Source of the DNA: Rheum nobile
Taxonomy: Eukaryota; Streptophyta; Magnoliopsida; Caryophyllales; Polygonaceae
DNA: 64,000 nt
Direction: 5' to 3'
Assembly (NCBI GenBank): GCA_027886185.1
Contig: WOAB01000056.1
Coordinates: 12,648,001-12,712,000, forward strand
Positions within the stretch are counted from its first letter, which is position 1. The number at the start of each line of letters is the position of its first letter. A program made the position numbers and the translations under genes. The notes beneath the pieces were generated by a model. That model was not told where the DNA came from and searched no databases. It saw only the letters and a list, made by a program, of their open reading frames with translations. Shown here piece by piece: positions 13,243-23,691 of the stretch.

Positions 13243-14640
13243 GAAGGTTAAGATGGAGGAGCCGCTGAAGGAGTCGAATATCAAGAGGAATGGTCTAAGG
13301 TTTAAACATTTCCATGAATGGTTCAAGAAGGAGGTGCTAAATGAGAGGGTTCCTAAGGGACCTGATGATATAGATTGAGGTTTGAATTGAGAACCATTGA
13401 GTCGAGCCACGACATTAAATAAGGCGCTTCTCGGGAGGCAACCCGAGGTTTGTGATGCTTTAATTCTTTTTGAATTTTTTTTGCTCATTTTAACTACCAT
13501 TTTAGTGTGTTTGTGGTTAGGGAAGGATGCCCGAAGCACAGGTTCAGCTGCATTCTGCAGCCAAAACCGCGACATCCCGCGATCGCAGCCGCTCGCGGTT
13601 TTCCCCACTGTAAGTTCCTTCTTTTACCAAAAAAAAGAAAAAGAGCGAGGTGGGGCGATGTACACAAGGTTGACTTGGTTGTAAGGTTTGAAAAAAAAAA
13701 AAAAAGAGAGCGAGGAATCCGAGATCCTATGTCAGTAGTTTTCCAGAAGAAGAGCCTGTGATTGTAGGTTGCAAACTGCGATCACATGTATGTGCTCAGA
13801 AACCTTTCGGAAGTTGGCAATTTGCTGTATTCGTCATTCACTATCTTCTTTTGTGGATCTAAAATTGTTTTGGGATTCTTCTATGTTACCCTTTGTCTTG
13901 GATGAGCGGTGCATTATTGGATCATCATTGTTGCTCATCCCACTTCTACCACACCTTGTGTTTCATTGGAGGGAGACCATCCGGTCTTGTATGTGAGTCT
14001 TCTATTTTCTCTTTCCCCGTGATTCTACTTTGTATTTCATTTCATTGAGGACAATGCAACGTTTAAGTATGGGGGAGAGAATGTATTCACATGTTGTATG
14101 GTGTTGGTTATTTATGCACAAAAAAAAAGAAAAAAATAATAAAAGAAAAAAGCCAGAAAAAATGAAAAAGGCATATGAAAATCCTTGGATATACGGAAAA
14201 CCCGAAAGGGCCGCATAGGCAAAAAGAAGGTGACTCGCTCAACACTAGGTTGAGGCAAGAATGAGTCTTGGAGTGATGCGAGATTGGTGAGCCCATCTTA
14301 AGAAAAATGATGAGTGGTTAGGTGAAAACCCGAGAGGGCGCCTAAGCAAAATGAGTGTGAGTGATCTAGGATTTTCTTGCTTGGCGTGGCGACATAAGGG
14401 GCGAAGTATAGGAGGATTCGGGTAAGCTACCACTTGGAGGGATAAGGTGTAGTTGGGTTCTTTTTGATTGTCTTTCGCATTGCTCTATTTGGTTGTTGTT
14501 TTGGTTGGGATGTTTATTGTTGAGTTGTTGTAATCTCTAGCAAGGTTCGTCATATTTCCTGAGACCTGGAATGCATATTTTGGTGAGGGTAGCTTCTCTT
14601 TAGTTACTCGAGACGAGTAAGGTCTAAGTATGGGGGAGTT
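13243..14640 (+). other. Element B 3' region: integrase-tail remnant, long UTR and polypurine tract
   Basis: Positions 13247-13378 encode a short tail (IKRNGLRFKHFHEW...) resembling the extreme C-terminus of Athila-type integrase. The 3' UTR has the GGGAGGCAACCCGAGG and CATTGAGGACAATGCAA blocks seen in this lineage. It also holds a second copy of a gag-region stretch (GCACAGGTTCAGCTGC at 13091 and ~13537), an LTR-derived stretch (ACAAGGTTGACTTGG, ~13662) and one perfect 10-bp inverted repeat AAAACCGCGA/TCGCGGTTTT (13563-13602). The polypurine tract AAGTATGGGGGAGTT (14626-14640) touches LTR2. Other open frames here look fortuitous. Confidence 0.7.
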
Positions 14641-16637
14641 TGATACGCCATATTCTGTATGGCGTAGTTAGGGATTATTAGCAGATTTATAGGAGACTTT
14701 GGCGGGGTTTTGGAGCTAAGTTGATGGTTGTGGTGCGGAGCTACATTGTGGATGATTTGGAAGCACTTACGCGTTGAAGACGAAGCTCAAAGCTATGTAG
14801 GAGAGCTGGTGATCAGAAGACAAAAGCTTCTGGAGTGAAGACCGCGAGGTGGGGCGATGTACCGCGATCGCCGTTATTCTCTAGTCCAACAAAAGCTGCT
14901 GGAGCACAAACCGCAATCCCCCGCGATCGCGGTTGGTCGCGGTTTTGCCGCGCGACTGAACAGCTCCCGATTTTCCTTTCTGCTTGGCCGTTTCGTTTTG
15001 CTGAGTTAATTGGTAATTAAATGGGCTCGGATTAGGTTTAGAAAGAACCACGTCCAGACTGAGCAGCCATTCGATCTTCCTTTGTTTTTTTTCTCAAGAA
15101 CATAATTAGTTTTCCTTTGTTTTTCTTTTGGATTTGGAATTGTGTGAAGAACATGAATCAGAACTAATTTCCTGTTTTACCTAGCGTGGAAGCACAAGGT
15201 TGACTTGGTTGTAAGGTTTATTTCTCTTGTTCATCCCTTTGGATTTGGTACTGATTTCCTTGAGCATATTTCTATTACTATCTATTTTGCTAGATTGATC
15301 ACCTAGTCTAAATCTATAGTAATTTAGGTGCTAGATTTGGGATAGACGGTGGAATCCCTAATCATAGGTAGCAACCACAATTGCATGAAATTGGTAAATT
15401 GAGTTCAATTGTGAAAAGGAAATTTGATACGGGGTTAGCCGTGTAGAAGATGAATCTAGGCAACGGATCTCAAAACAAAAGAAAACACAAGATTAGAACA
15501 ATGGCGGAAGTGAAACTAATGGAAAGGATAATAGATAGAACCAATAGAAACGACGAGAAAACCTGCTTGCTTGATAGCAAGGAACCTTGTCGAACGATCT
15601 ACCAACCCGATCTCTACAACGCCACACAACCAAGAATCACTGACGAACTTGGAGCACGGAGAGGATTGCTTATGAAGTACGAAATCACCAACTCCAGAGG
15701 GACTTGACAAAGACGAAAACAACTAAGTAGGAAAGAACAATCGATTGAGACTCTCACGGGGAGCCGAGTTTTCAAAGCAAAAACCAAGCTCTGTTTTTGT
15801 GTTTTAACAATATGAGAAATCTAACTAATGAAGAAGACAAGGGCGCCTTAAATACCTAAGAGGTGGCCGGCCCTAGCTTCCTAAAACGGGCTACAATTGT
15901 TCCAAAAATACCCGAAAATAGAAAGCTGAAAATAAATAAATAATAATCCTAAAAATATCCAATGCAGAAATTAATAAGATTAAACATATGTAACGTTGAC
16001 CAATAAAGTCAACGCCTTGACTTTGGACTTGTCCTCTTCGTCATGTGATACATCATGTGCCATAAACGTCTCCAGCTCTTGACGTAGTTCCTTCAATCTT
16101 GACCTAGTAATCGGTCCATCAAAGGTTGGCACTAATGGCGGGGATGATTCCTCATCAAAATTGATTTGCATGACATACTTGCGGTGTTGAGTCTTGTTTG
16201 CAATCCATTAATCTTATATTCTATGCTATTGATTGAACCAACTTAGGAGGTCTTCTAGGTTATCAATTAGTAAGTGTTAGTAAGACCGGTTGGCTTGCTA
16301 ATATAAACAAGATCAGAATTGGAACAAATCCATAGGATAAATATGAACATGAGAAGAATCTATGATCAACTTGGTTAACCTTTGTGTGGAAACTTGCTAG
16401 GTGAAGCTCCCTTTCTTCATATTTGCTTAAACTTGATTCGGTGTTGTTTTATTTGAGTAGTTTTAGTAGAAAACCAAATCCCCCCCCCCCCCCATTTGTC
16501 CTTTTAATTTGATAAATTAGTAATTGCATTGAAATTGACGTGTTAACTCCCTTGGGTTCGACTCCTTACTTGCATGCTATACTCTAGTTGTAATTTAGGA
16601 TTACTTTGATAGCGCGTACGACTGAAAAACGCTATCA
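14641..16637 (+). repeat. 3' LTR of element B, split by solo LTR C
   Basis: Homologous to 9245-10505 over its whole length apart from the 733-bp insertion at 15425-16157 plus a 5-bp duplication. The opening hairpin stem is perfect here (TACGCCATA/TATGGCGTA, 14644-14666). The GC-rich palindromic blocks recur near 14840-14875 and 14908-14953. The poly-C run is shorter (14 C, 16480-16493). Confidence 0.93.
15425..16157 (-). mobile_element. Solo LTR C inserted in the 3' LTR of element B
   Basis: 733 bp flanked by AAATT on both sides (15420-15424 and 16158-16162). On the minus strand it begins TGATGAGGAATC and ends CCCCGTATCA. A TATA-like box (GTATTTAAGGCG) lies on the minus strand near 15850. 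The first ~190 bp on the minus strand read as a Ty3 pol C-terminus (SSPPLVPTFDGPITRSRLK...), so pol of the parent element ran into its LTR. No internal region is present, so it is a solo LTR. Confidence 0.85.
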
Positions 16638-16642
16638 GTCAA

Positions 16643-17039
16643 CCCTAATTTTTTCACCCCCCTCTTGGAGATCCACTTGAATTGCAGGACCACCCATCAG
16701 ATTGGATACCTCCACCGTGTCTCCAGCCACAAGGAGAACGCGTTCGTGACATTGGCGGCGAGCGCCGCGATGTTCTGCCAAGAGATGTTTGCCGACCCGA
16801 CTATGATGCTGAACGGCGAAGACGTCGACGCGACGATGGTTACGCGCCCAGGGAGGATTTTGTTCACGGCGAACCACTCCAAGCATGAGAAAGACGCCAA
16901 GTTGGAAGCGATAGACCACATGGATTGCGCGCCTTTGAGAACCCTCTCTACGACGCCGCGCCAAAAAACGCGTTCAACCAAGCAACTGACCAGCCTCGAT
17001 ACCAGCGACATCAAGTCAAGGTAAAAATCGAGCATTTTC
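16643..17039 (+). pseudogene. Element A gag, middle part, frameshifted
   Basis: Continuation of the 8436-9244 gag after element B. Coding character is visible in changing frames: LQDHPSDWIPPPCLQ... in one, then a frame ending HQVKVKIEHFHGEYNPFVF, the start of the gag core. At least two frameshifts are needed to follow it, one in the run of T near 17060. Confidence 0.65.
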
Positions 17040-19037
17040 ATGGTGAATACAACCCCTTTGTTTTTTCTAGAATGGGTGCAGGCTACGGAGTACACCCTTC
17101 GATATTGTCGAGTGCCACCTGAGGAGCATGTCGACGCCGCGACGCTCAACTTCCGAGGTGCCGCCCGCGTGTGGTGGCATAGATTCGAAGATGACTGCGT
17201 TCGTCGCCACAGGACACGAGTCATAGAATGGCATCAACTAGTCTACGTGATGACCAAGAAATACGTTCCTCCAGACTACATGCATCAAATGAGATTGGAG
17301 ATTGCCATGACTCGCCAAGGGTCGCTGACTCCCCTCGAGTTATTTTCCAAGCTTGAAGACATGTATTACAAGGCCAACATCTCTGTTGCACCATCGACTT
17401 TGAGGACGAAATTCTTGAGTGGCTTGAACACCAACATACGTGATCAACTCGAGATTTTGCCCATCAAAGACTTGAACACACTCACCCACACGGCGATGCA
17501 AATCCATGCACAACTCTCTCGCCGCAAGTCTTACACATATTCCACTGGCCAACAAAGGTATTCTTATAACCCTAGTGGATTACCTTATACTAATGTTCGC
17601 CCTAGTGCCTCTACCACAGCCGCGTCTAGCCAAGCCTCCAAGGCGAAGCCCGCGATGCCGACCACCGCGCCGCGCCAGAACGCGCCAAGACAGGCTCTAG
17701 TGAGCAACGATCGCGCGCGTGATATTCAGTGTTACAAATGTGGTGGCAGGGGCCACTATAAGAAGGATTGCCCTAATGCTCGCAAGGTGTTGTTCTCCAC
17801 AGCCGCCTCCGGCTATGAGTCTTATGTAGACGAGGAGGCCCCACTTGACGCGATCCATGAAGGCAATGAAGAAGAGGACGAAGACGCGTATGACTGCGAA
17901 CCCGCTTCTCTGAACGCGGGCACACCATTGAGCTTGGTGACGCGTCGTCTCCTCATAGTCAAGGAAGCCAGCTTATGCGATCAACGAGAGAACTTGTTCC
18001 ACACAAGGGCTCTAGTGCAAACAACTTCCTTAAGTGTTATTATTGATGGAGGATCTTGTGCAAATATTGTGAATGAGAAGGTCGTCAACCACTTCAAATT
18101 GCCTATGACGCCTCATCCACAACCTTATGCCCTCCAATGGATTTCTTCAAGTCCAGGTAACACAGTATCTCACCAATGTTTAATTTCTTTTTCCATAGGG
18201 CAATACTGTGATTCTATTCTTTGTGATGTCATTACTATGGACGTCACCCATATTTTGCTTGGGCGCCCATGGCAATTTGACAAGCATGTGCTCCATGATG
18301 GCTATTTGAACACCTATGTGTTCAATTACCACGGAAAGCGCATCACTTTGCATCCAATGTCTCCCCATGAGATCTTGCAGGACCAGGTAGAACGCGATCG
18401 CCAGAATGCCATAGAGGTCGCGTCATCTAGGTCATATGAGTGTCCAGAGGCACTCCCGAGGCAAAACTCCTCCAAATCTGGCAACACTTTGTCTACTCCA
18501 GGCACTGGCAAGAAGAAACACAACGCCACAGCTGGGACACCAAGTGCCCCACCGAATTCGCGTTGTGCCTCGCCATCACCCCAGTTCGCCGAGTCGTTGC
18601 CACCACCGCGTCCTTTGCAAGGCACCTGTGAGCAACGCGTTCTTTTGGCCAGGCCCAGTGACCTCACTGCCTGTGTCACTGGCAAAGCGCCATGTTTTCT
18701 ACTTGTGCCAACCCCATGCATACCTGACTCGTCGCTGAACGCGCCCTTGCCACCAACGATCGCGAAGTTGCTTGTCGCGTTCACCGACGTATTCCCAGAC
18801 GAGTTGCCACAAGGATTATCTCCCCTGAGAGGCATTGAGCACCAGATTTACCTTGTGCCAGGTGCCTCCTTGCCCAATCGCGCTGCGTATAGAGCTGGGC
18901 CAGAAGAGACCAAAGAGCTACAGCGCCAAGTGCAAGAATTGTTGGATCGAGGCTATGTAAGGGAATCTCTCTCTCCCTTGTGTTGTGCCTGTGATCCTGG
19001 TGCCCAAGAAAGATGGCACATGGAGAATGTGTGTTGA
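17040..19037 (+). pseudogene. Element A gag core, zinc knuckle, protease and start of RT
   Basis: One long frame covers the gag core (AATLNFRGAARVWWHRF, then MTRQGSLTPLELFSKLEDMY), zinc knuckle CYKCGGRGHYKKDC near 17730, the protease (VIIDGGSCANIVNEKVV near 18040, where DGGS stands in place of the usual DSGS/DTGA) and the segment before RT (FTDVFPDELPQGLSPLRGIEH). The frame is lost near 18980 at the start of RT. The order gag-NC-PR-RT in one frame is usual for chromoviruses. Confidence 0.85.
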
Positions 19038-20440
19038 TTGTCGTGCGATAAACCAGATCACAGTCAAGTATAGGCATCCTATTCCACGCCTTGATGATAT
19101 GCTTGATGAACCTTCATGGCGCCACACTATTCTCCAAGATTGATTTGAAGAGTGGTTATCACCAGATCAGAATGAAAGAGGGTGATGAGTGGAAGATCGC
19201 GTTCAAAACAAAGTATGGGCTCTACGAGTGGTTTGTCATGCCATTTGGGCTCACGAACGCGCCCAGCACCTTCATGCACGTGATGAACCACGTGTTAAGA
19301 TCTTTCCTTAGCAAGTTTGTTGTCGTTTATTTCGATGACATCCTTGTATATTCCCGGAGCCTAGCAGACCATGTCGATCACCTTCGCCGAGTGCTCGAGT
19401 GCCTTCGCCAAGCGCATCTGTTCGCCAATCTGGCCAAGTGTTCATTTTGCTCCGCGTCAACCAACTTTCTGGCCTACATTGTGAGTAGTGATGGTTTACG
19501 CGTTGATGACGAGAAGATAGCGGCCATCAAAGACTGGCCAACGCCTACGACACCGACACAAGTGCGAAGCTTTCTGGGCCTCGCGGGATTTTATAGGCGT
19601 TTTGTACGCGATTTCTCCTCCATTGCCGCGCCACTACATGAGCTCACCAAGAAGGGTAGCACCGTTTTGTGGCTTGAGTCCCATGAACGCGCTTTCTCGG
19701 CCTTGAAGAAAGCCTTGTGCCAAGCACCTTTGCTCCAGCTTCCAGATTTTACCAAACACTTCGAGGTGGAATGCGATGCCTCAGATATAGGCATTGGTGG
19801 TGTGCTACACCAAGAGAAGAGGCCCATTGCATACTTCAGTGAGAAACTCACAAGGGCTACACTCAATTATCCCACATATGACAAAGAGCTTTATGCATTA
19901 GTACGCGTGTTGAAGACATGGCAACACTACCTTTGGCCGCGTGAATTTGTCATCCACAGTGATCACGCCGTGTTGAGTTACTTGAAGAGCCAAGCTCACC
20001 TCAATCGACGCCATGCTCGCTGGGTGGAGTTCCTAGAGACTTTTCCTTATGTCGTGGTCCACAAAAAGGGAAAGGACAACATTGTCGCCGATGCGCTCTC
20101 TCGCAGGTATGTTCTCTTGACTCAGGTGCAAACTAAAATTCTGGGTTTTGCATTGATTCAGGAATTATATGCTAGTGATTCTTTCTTTGCCCCTATTCTT
20201 GAGCATTGCATGAGATCGCGTGAGTTTGAGACCTTTTTCCTTTCTGAGGGTTATTTATACATGGCTAGTCGTCTTTGCATTCCTAGATCCTCCATTAGGC
20301 TCCTATTGATTGAGGAAGCACACGCGAATCGTGGACATTTTGGGATTAGGAAAACCTTAGACGCGCTTAGAGAACATTTCTTTTGGCCTAAGATGACCCA
20401 ACAAGTGACTAGGTTTTGTAGAAGTTGTGTGACTTGCTAG
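19038..20440 (+). pseudogene. Element A reverse transcriptase, RNase H and integrase N-terminus
   Basis: RT motifs: LFSKIDLKSGYHQIRMKEGD, MPFGLTNAPSTFM and the catalytic YFDDILVYS near 19330. RNase H follows (VECDASDIGIGGVLHQEKRP; YPTYDKELYAL; HSDHAVLSYL). Then comes the integrase zinc-binding HHCC region (HANRGHFG...FCRSCVTC). The frame stops at an in-frame TAG (20438-20440) directly after the last Cys. Order PR-RT-RH-IN identifies Ty3. No intact RT start exists because of the frameshift near 18980. Confidence 0.9.
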
Positions 20441-21398
20441 AGAGCAAAAGCTAAGTCTAGTCCTCACAGCCTCTACACTCCTTTGCCCATTCCAAGTGCC
20501 CCCTGGGAAGATTTGTCTATGGATTTCATCACGGGTTTGCCCCTCTCTAGACGAGGTAAAGACTCCATTTTTGTAGTCGTAGATAGATTTTCTAAGATGG
20601 CCCATTTTCTAGCTTGTAAGACAACCCATAGTGCTACTGAGATTGCAGATCTATTCTTTGAACATGTGGTGCGTCTTCATGGAGTCTCGCATACCATTGT
20701 TATTGATAGGGATTCTAAGTTTGTTGGTCATTTTTGGAGAACTCTTTTGGGTAAGCTAGGAACCAAACTTCTATTTTTCACTAGCTACCACCCCCAAACC
20801 GATGGCCAAACGGAGGGCACAAATAGAACTCTAGGAGCCCTCCTTCGCACGATGCTCAAAGCCAACCCTAAGCGTTGGGAGGACTTACTATCACTTGTCG
20901 AGTTTTGTTACAATAGATGCAGGCACACGGCGACCAAGTTGACACCGTTCGAAGTAGTGTATGGCATGAACCCCTTGACACCACGGGATTGGTCGCCGCG
21001 TCCTCTCCGAGACCCAGTGCATGTCTCCGCCGCCAATCGCGCTGAGCATGTCCAAGAGCTTCATCGACGCACCAAGGAGCAGCTGGAGAGGAGAGCCGCG
21101 TAGTATGCCTCGCAGAAGAATTCAGGCCGCCACTGCGTCGTCTTTGCCCCCGGAGACCTTGTCTGGGTGCATCTACGAAAAGAGAGGTTCCCCTCGCGGC
21201 GAAAACACAAACTGGCACCACGTGGAGATGGCCCTTTTTCCGCGTGATCAAAGCCATAGGGGACAATGCTTATCAACTCAAGCTCCCACCAGATTTTGGA
21301 GTCCACGCGTCCTTCAACGTGGCAGACTAGACTCCATATGTTGAGCCAGAGTTTGATGATGGTGAAGCGGGGACGCTTCACAGCCAAGTGGGGGAGGG
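20441..21398 (+). pseudogene. Element A integrase core and C-terminus
   Basis: Same frame as the previous block. The core begins LSMDFITGLPLSRRGKDS, with D in MDF, D in IDRDSKFVGHFW and E in DGQTEGTNRTL as the DDE triad. In-frame TAG at 21101. A GPY/F-like part follows (VFAPGDLVWVHLRKERFP), with a frameshift near 21240 and another stop near 21328. The end merges with the 3' LTR (see 21399-22372). The polypurine tract AAGTGGGGGAGGG occupies 21386-21398. Confidence 0.88.
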
Positions 21399-22372
21399 TG
21401 ATGTGACCCTGCCTCCCATGACGGCCCAAGATAAGGAAGAAGCCATGAGCCTACGCTCAGAGGGCCAGTGACAAGGTCTAAGTCCAAGGCCATCGCCGCC
21501 GCCATCGCGTCACTTGTCGCACGCGCCTTCGCCGGCCAAGGAAGCCCAGACGACAATCCAAGACTCGTCGTCCTCGCCACCATCGAGAGTAAAACAACGC
21601 GTTCTATTGAAGACTTTGACACTTCGCCGTCTCTCGCGATGATTTCTTCACAGCCTTCCCCGCGTTAGAAGTTCACACGTTCTTTTTAAGACACTATCTA
21701 TATTTGGTATCTCCAGCGTGTTTTAGATAGTTTCCCTTGATAGCTTTACATAGTTTCCTTTTATAGCGTTTCCTTTCAGTCATTCTATCTTTTAGGGTTT
21801 GTGCCTTTTGCATGCTTGCATGGGCTAGCCCATGAGGTTCGACTTGGCCCATCCGATGTCTCACCTCTCCTATTTAAACACAACTTTGTTATTGTTTTTA
21901 TTCACGTTCAAATTAAAGTTCAAGGTTTTAAGTCGAGTGAGAATTCCTCCTTCCCTTGATCGGACGTCACCCATATCCCTCTCATCCCCATTCACTCCGC
22001 CGCCGATGCTACGGAAAACGCTTGATCTTCTCAAGCAAAATCTATCTTCGAATCTCCTTCATCCGCAGTCGACGCTACGACACCCCAAAGGCTTGTCCTT
22101 TCAAGCCTTATATCCTCCACCAAATCGCTTCTGCCACCGCTATCAATCCTTCCATCAAATCGCTTCCATCGCCACCAAGCTTCACGTTGTCATCTCTGAC
22201 TTTACAGCCGCCGACGTCAACAACTCCATTCATCGAGTTCTTCCGCTCGCGATCATCCCCAGCATCGTGTTCCACAGCAGAATCACAACAGCGCGTGACT
22301 TCCCAACCAAGACTAGATCCAAAGCCGTCACCTTTGACAATTTGGCTTGTCATCGGAGGCAAGGACACATCA
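21399..22372 (+). repeat. 3' LTR of element A
   Basis: 974 bp from TGATGTGACCC to GGACACATCA. It begins directly after the polypurine tract and ends directly before TRIM sequence. The first 270 bp keep an open frame reading GPVTRSKSKAIAAAIASL near 21455, a typical end of Ty3 pol, so the polyprotein extended into the LTR. A TATA-like box (CCTATTTAAACAC) lies near 21868. Solo LTR 40978-41697 belongs to a related family because both of its ends match. Confidence 0.85.
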
Positions 22373-22499
22373 AAAAGCCAAAGCGGGATCTACTCCACCC
22401 ATGTCCAACGAATAAATTTCGGCTATACTCTTTAGCCCTTGGTTTCGAAAACTTTCTCCAAGTTGATTTTTCCCATCGGTCGATCAACTTGCGGGGGAA

Positions 22500-23110
22500 T
22501 GTTAATAATACAATTATATAAGTTGTTCCGTTAGTTGTATTTGACTAAGTCTTCCGTGAAGTTCTATCCATTTACTTGTTGTTAGTAGTGCAGAGATATT
22601 CTATGCTCTTGTTAGCAGTATCTCTCCTAGTTAGTTGAATTATCTTGTATAAGTATGGAAGTCTATCTAATGAAAAGATTATCACTTTCTCTATTTTCCT
22701 ATAGGTTAATAATACAATTAATTAAATTGTTTTGTTGTTTTTTATTTGACTAAGTCTTCCATGAAGTTCTATCCATTTATTTGTTGTTAGTAGTGCAGAG
22801 ATATTCTAGGTTCTTGTTAGCAGTATCTCTCCTAGTTAATTGAATTATCTTGTATAAGTATGGAAGTCTATCTAATGAAAAGATTATCACTTTCTCTATT
22901 TTCCTATATGTTAATAATATAATTAATTAAGTTGTTTTGTTAGTTATATTTGACTAAGTCTTCTGTGAAGTTCTATCCATTTACTTGTTGTTAGTAGTGC
23001 AGAGATATTCTAGGTTCTTGTTAGCAGTATATCTCCTAGTTAGTTTAATTATCTTGTATAAGTATGGAAGTCTATCTAATGAAAAGATAATCACTTTCTT
23101 TACTTCTATA
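22500..23110 (+). repeat. Three TRIM LTRs joined head to tail without internal sequence
   Basis: LTRs at 22500-22703, 22704-22908 and 22909-23110. Junctions read CCTATA|GGTTAATAAT and CCTATA|TGTTAATAAT, with no primer site, purine tract or target duplication between. They define the LTR edges (TG...TA). Only the third LTR is followed by a normal internal region. Confidence 0.9.
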
Positions 23111-23691
23111 TGGTATCAGCATAAAGATCTTAGGGCAAAAAACTCTCTCTTCTTTTCCAACACAAACACGTACAAACCACTCAATCATGGCTGCTTACTT
23201 TACAACTCAGTTTCCCAACCCACATGAATCATTTGGCAACGATCCTGATCATCCTCACAAAATCTTGTACACAAACACAAATCACAAAACTCAATCATGG
23301 CGGCATACTTTTCAATAGGTAGCCCTACACAAAACATGTTTTTCACGCTTCCGCCATTCAAATTAGGCTCCGTCTACACAAATCACAAAACCTTGGTTAC
23401 GCGTTATGACCAACAAAACTCAAGATCGGCTCAACCCGGCTTCAACAAAACTCAAGATCGGCTCAAACCGACTTCAACAAAAATCAAGATCGGATCAACA
23501 GGACTTCCCGATTCAACCCGTCTTCAATAAAACCAAGATCAACTCAAACCGACGCGACTTCAAAAAAATCCAAAGCGGGATCTACTCCGCCCATATCCAA
23601 CGAACAAACTTCGGCTATACTCTTTAACCCTTGGTTTCACAAACTTTCTCCAAGTTGATCTTTCCCATCGGTCGATCAACTTGCGGGGGAA

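Larger units (their letters stand above)
9245..16637 (+). mobile_element. Athila-like Ty3 element B, RT/integrase-deleted, nested in element A
   Basis: It is bounded by identical 5-bp duplications GTCAA at 9240-9244 and 16638-16642. LTR1 is 9245-10505 (1261 bp). LTR2 is 14641-16637 (1997 bp including a 733-bp insertion). LTRs begin TGATAC and end CTATCA. Internal parts are PBS, gag-protease, a short integrase-tail remnant, a long 3' untranslated region and a polypurine tract. Reverse transcriptase, RNase H and the integrase core are missing, so it needs a helper. By hand the LTRs differ at about 20 sites outside the insertion (near 1.6%), which suggests a fairly recent insertion. Lineage is judged from gag and protease similarity to element E, whose RT is Athila-type. 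Confidence 0.93.
7597..22372 (+). mobile_element. Ty3 chromovirus-like element A, lacking 5' LTR, host of nested element B
   Basis: Element A consists of 7597-9244 and 16638-22372. In order: leader, gag, zinc knuckle, protease, RT, RNase H, integrase, polypurine tract and 3' LTR. The left end starts in CAGAGCCC, which resembles the 3' half of a tRNA-Met primer site (TATCAGAGCC). No TGATGTGACC LTR precedes it, so the 5' LTR is deleted. The right end is a 974-bp LTR ending ACATCA, followed at once by TRIM sequence. The coding region has several frameshifts and stops, so this copy is dead. Frequent CGCG-rich codons set it apart from the AT-rich surroundings. Confidence 0.88.

Noticed and set aside
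9445..14953. GCGATCGC words as HIP1 elements, suggesting cyanobacterial contamination
   Set aside because: They sit inside plant LTR retrotransposon LTRs and gag with intact target duplications. The resemblance is coincidental.
21832..22521. 229-codon ORF crossing the element A LTR into the TRIM array
   Set aside because: It joins two unrelated repeats, contains the LTR TATA region and has no domain.
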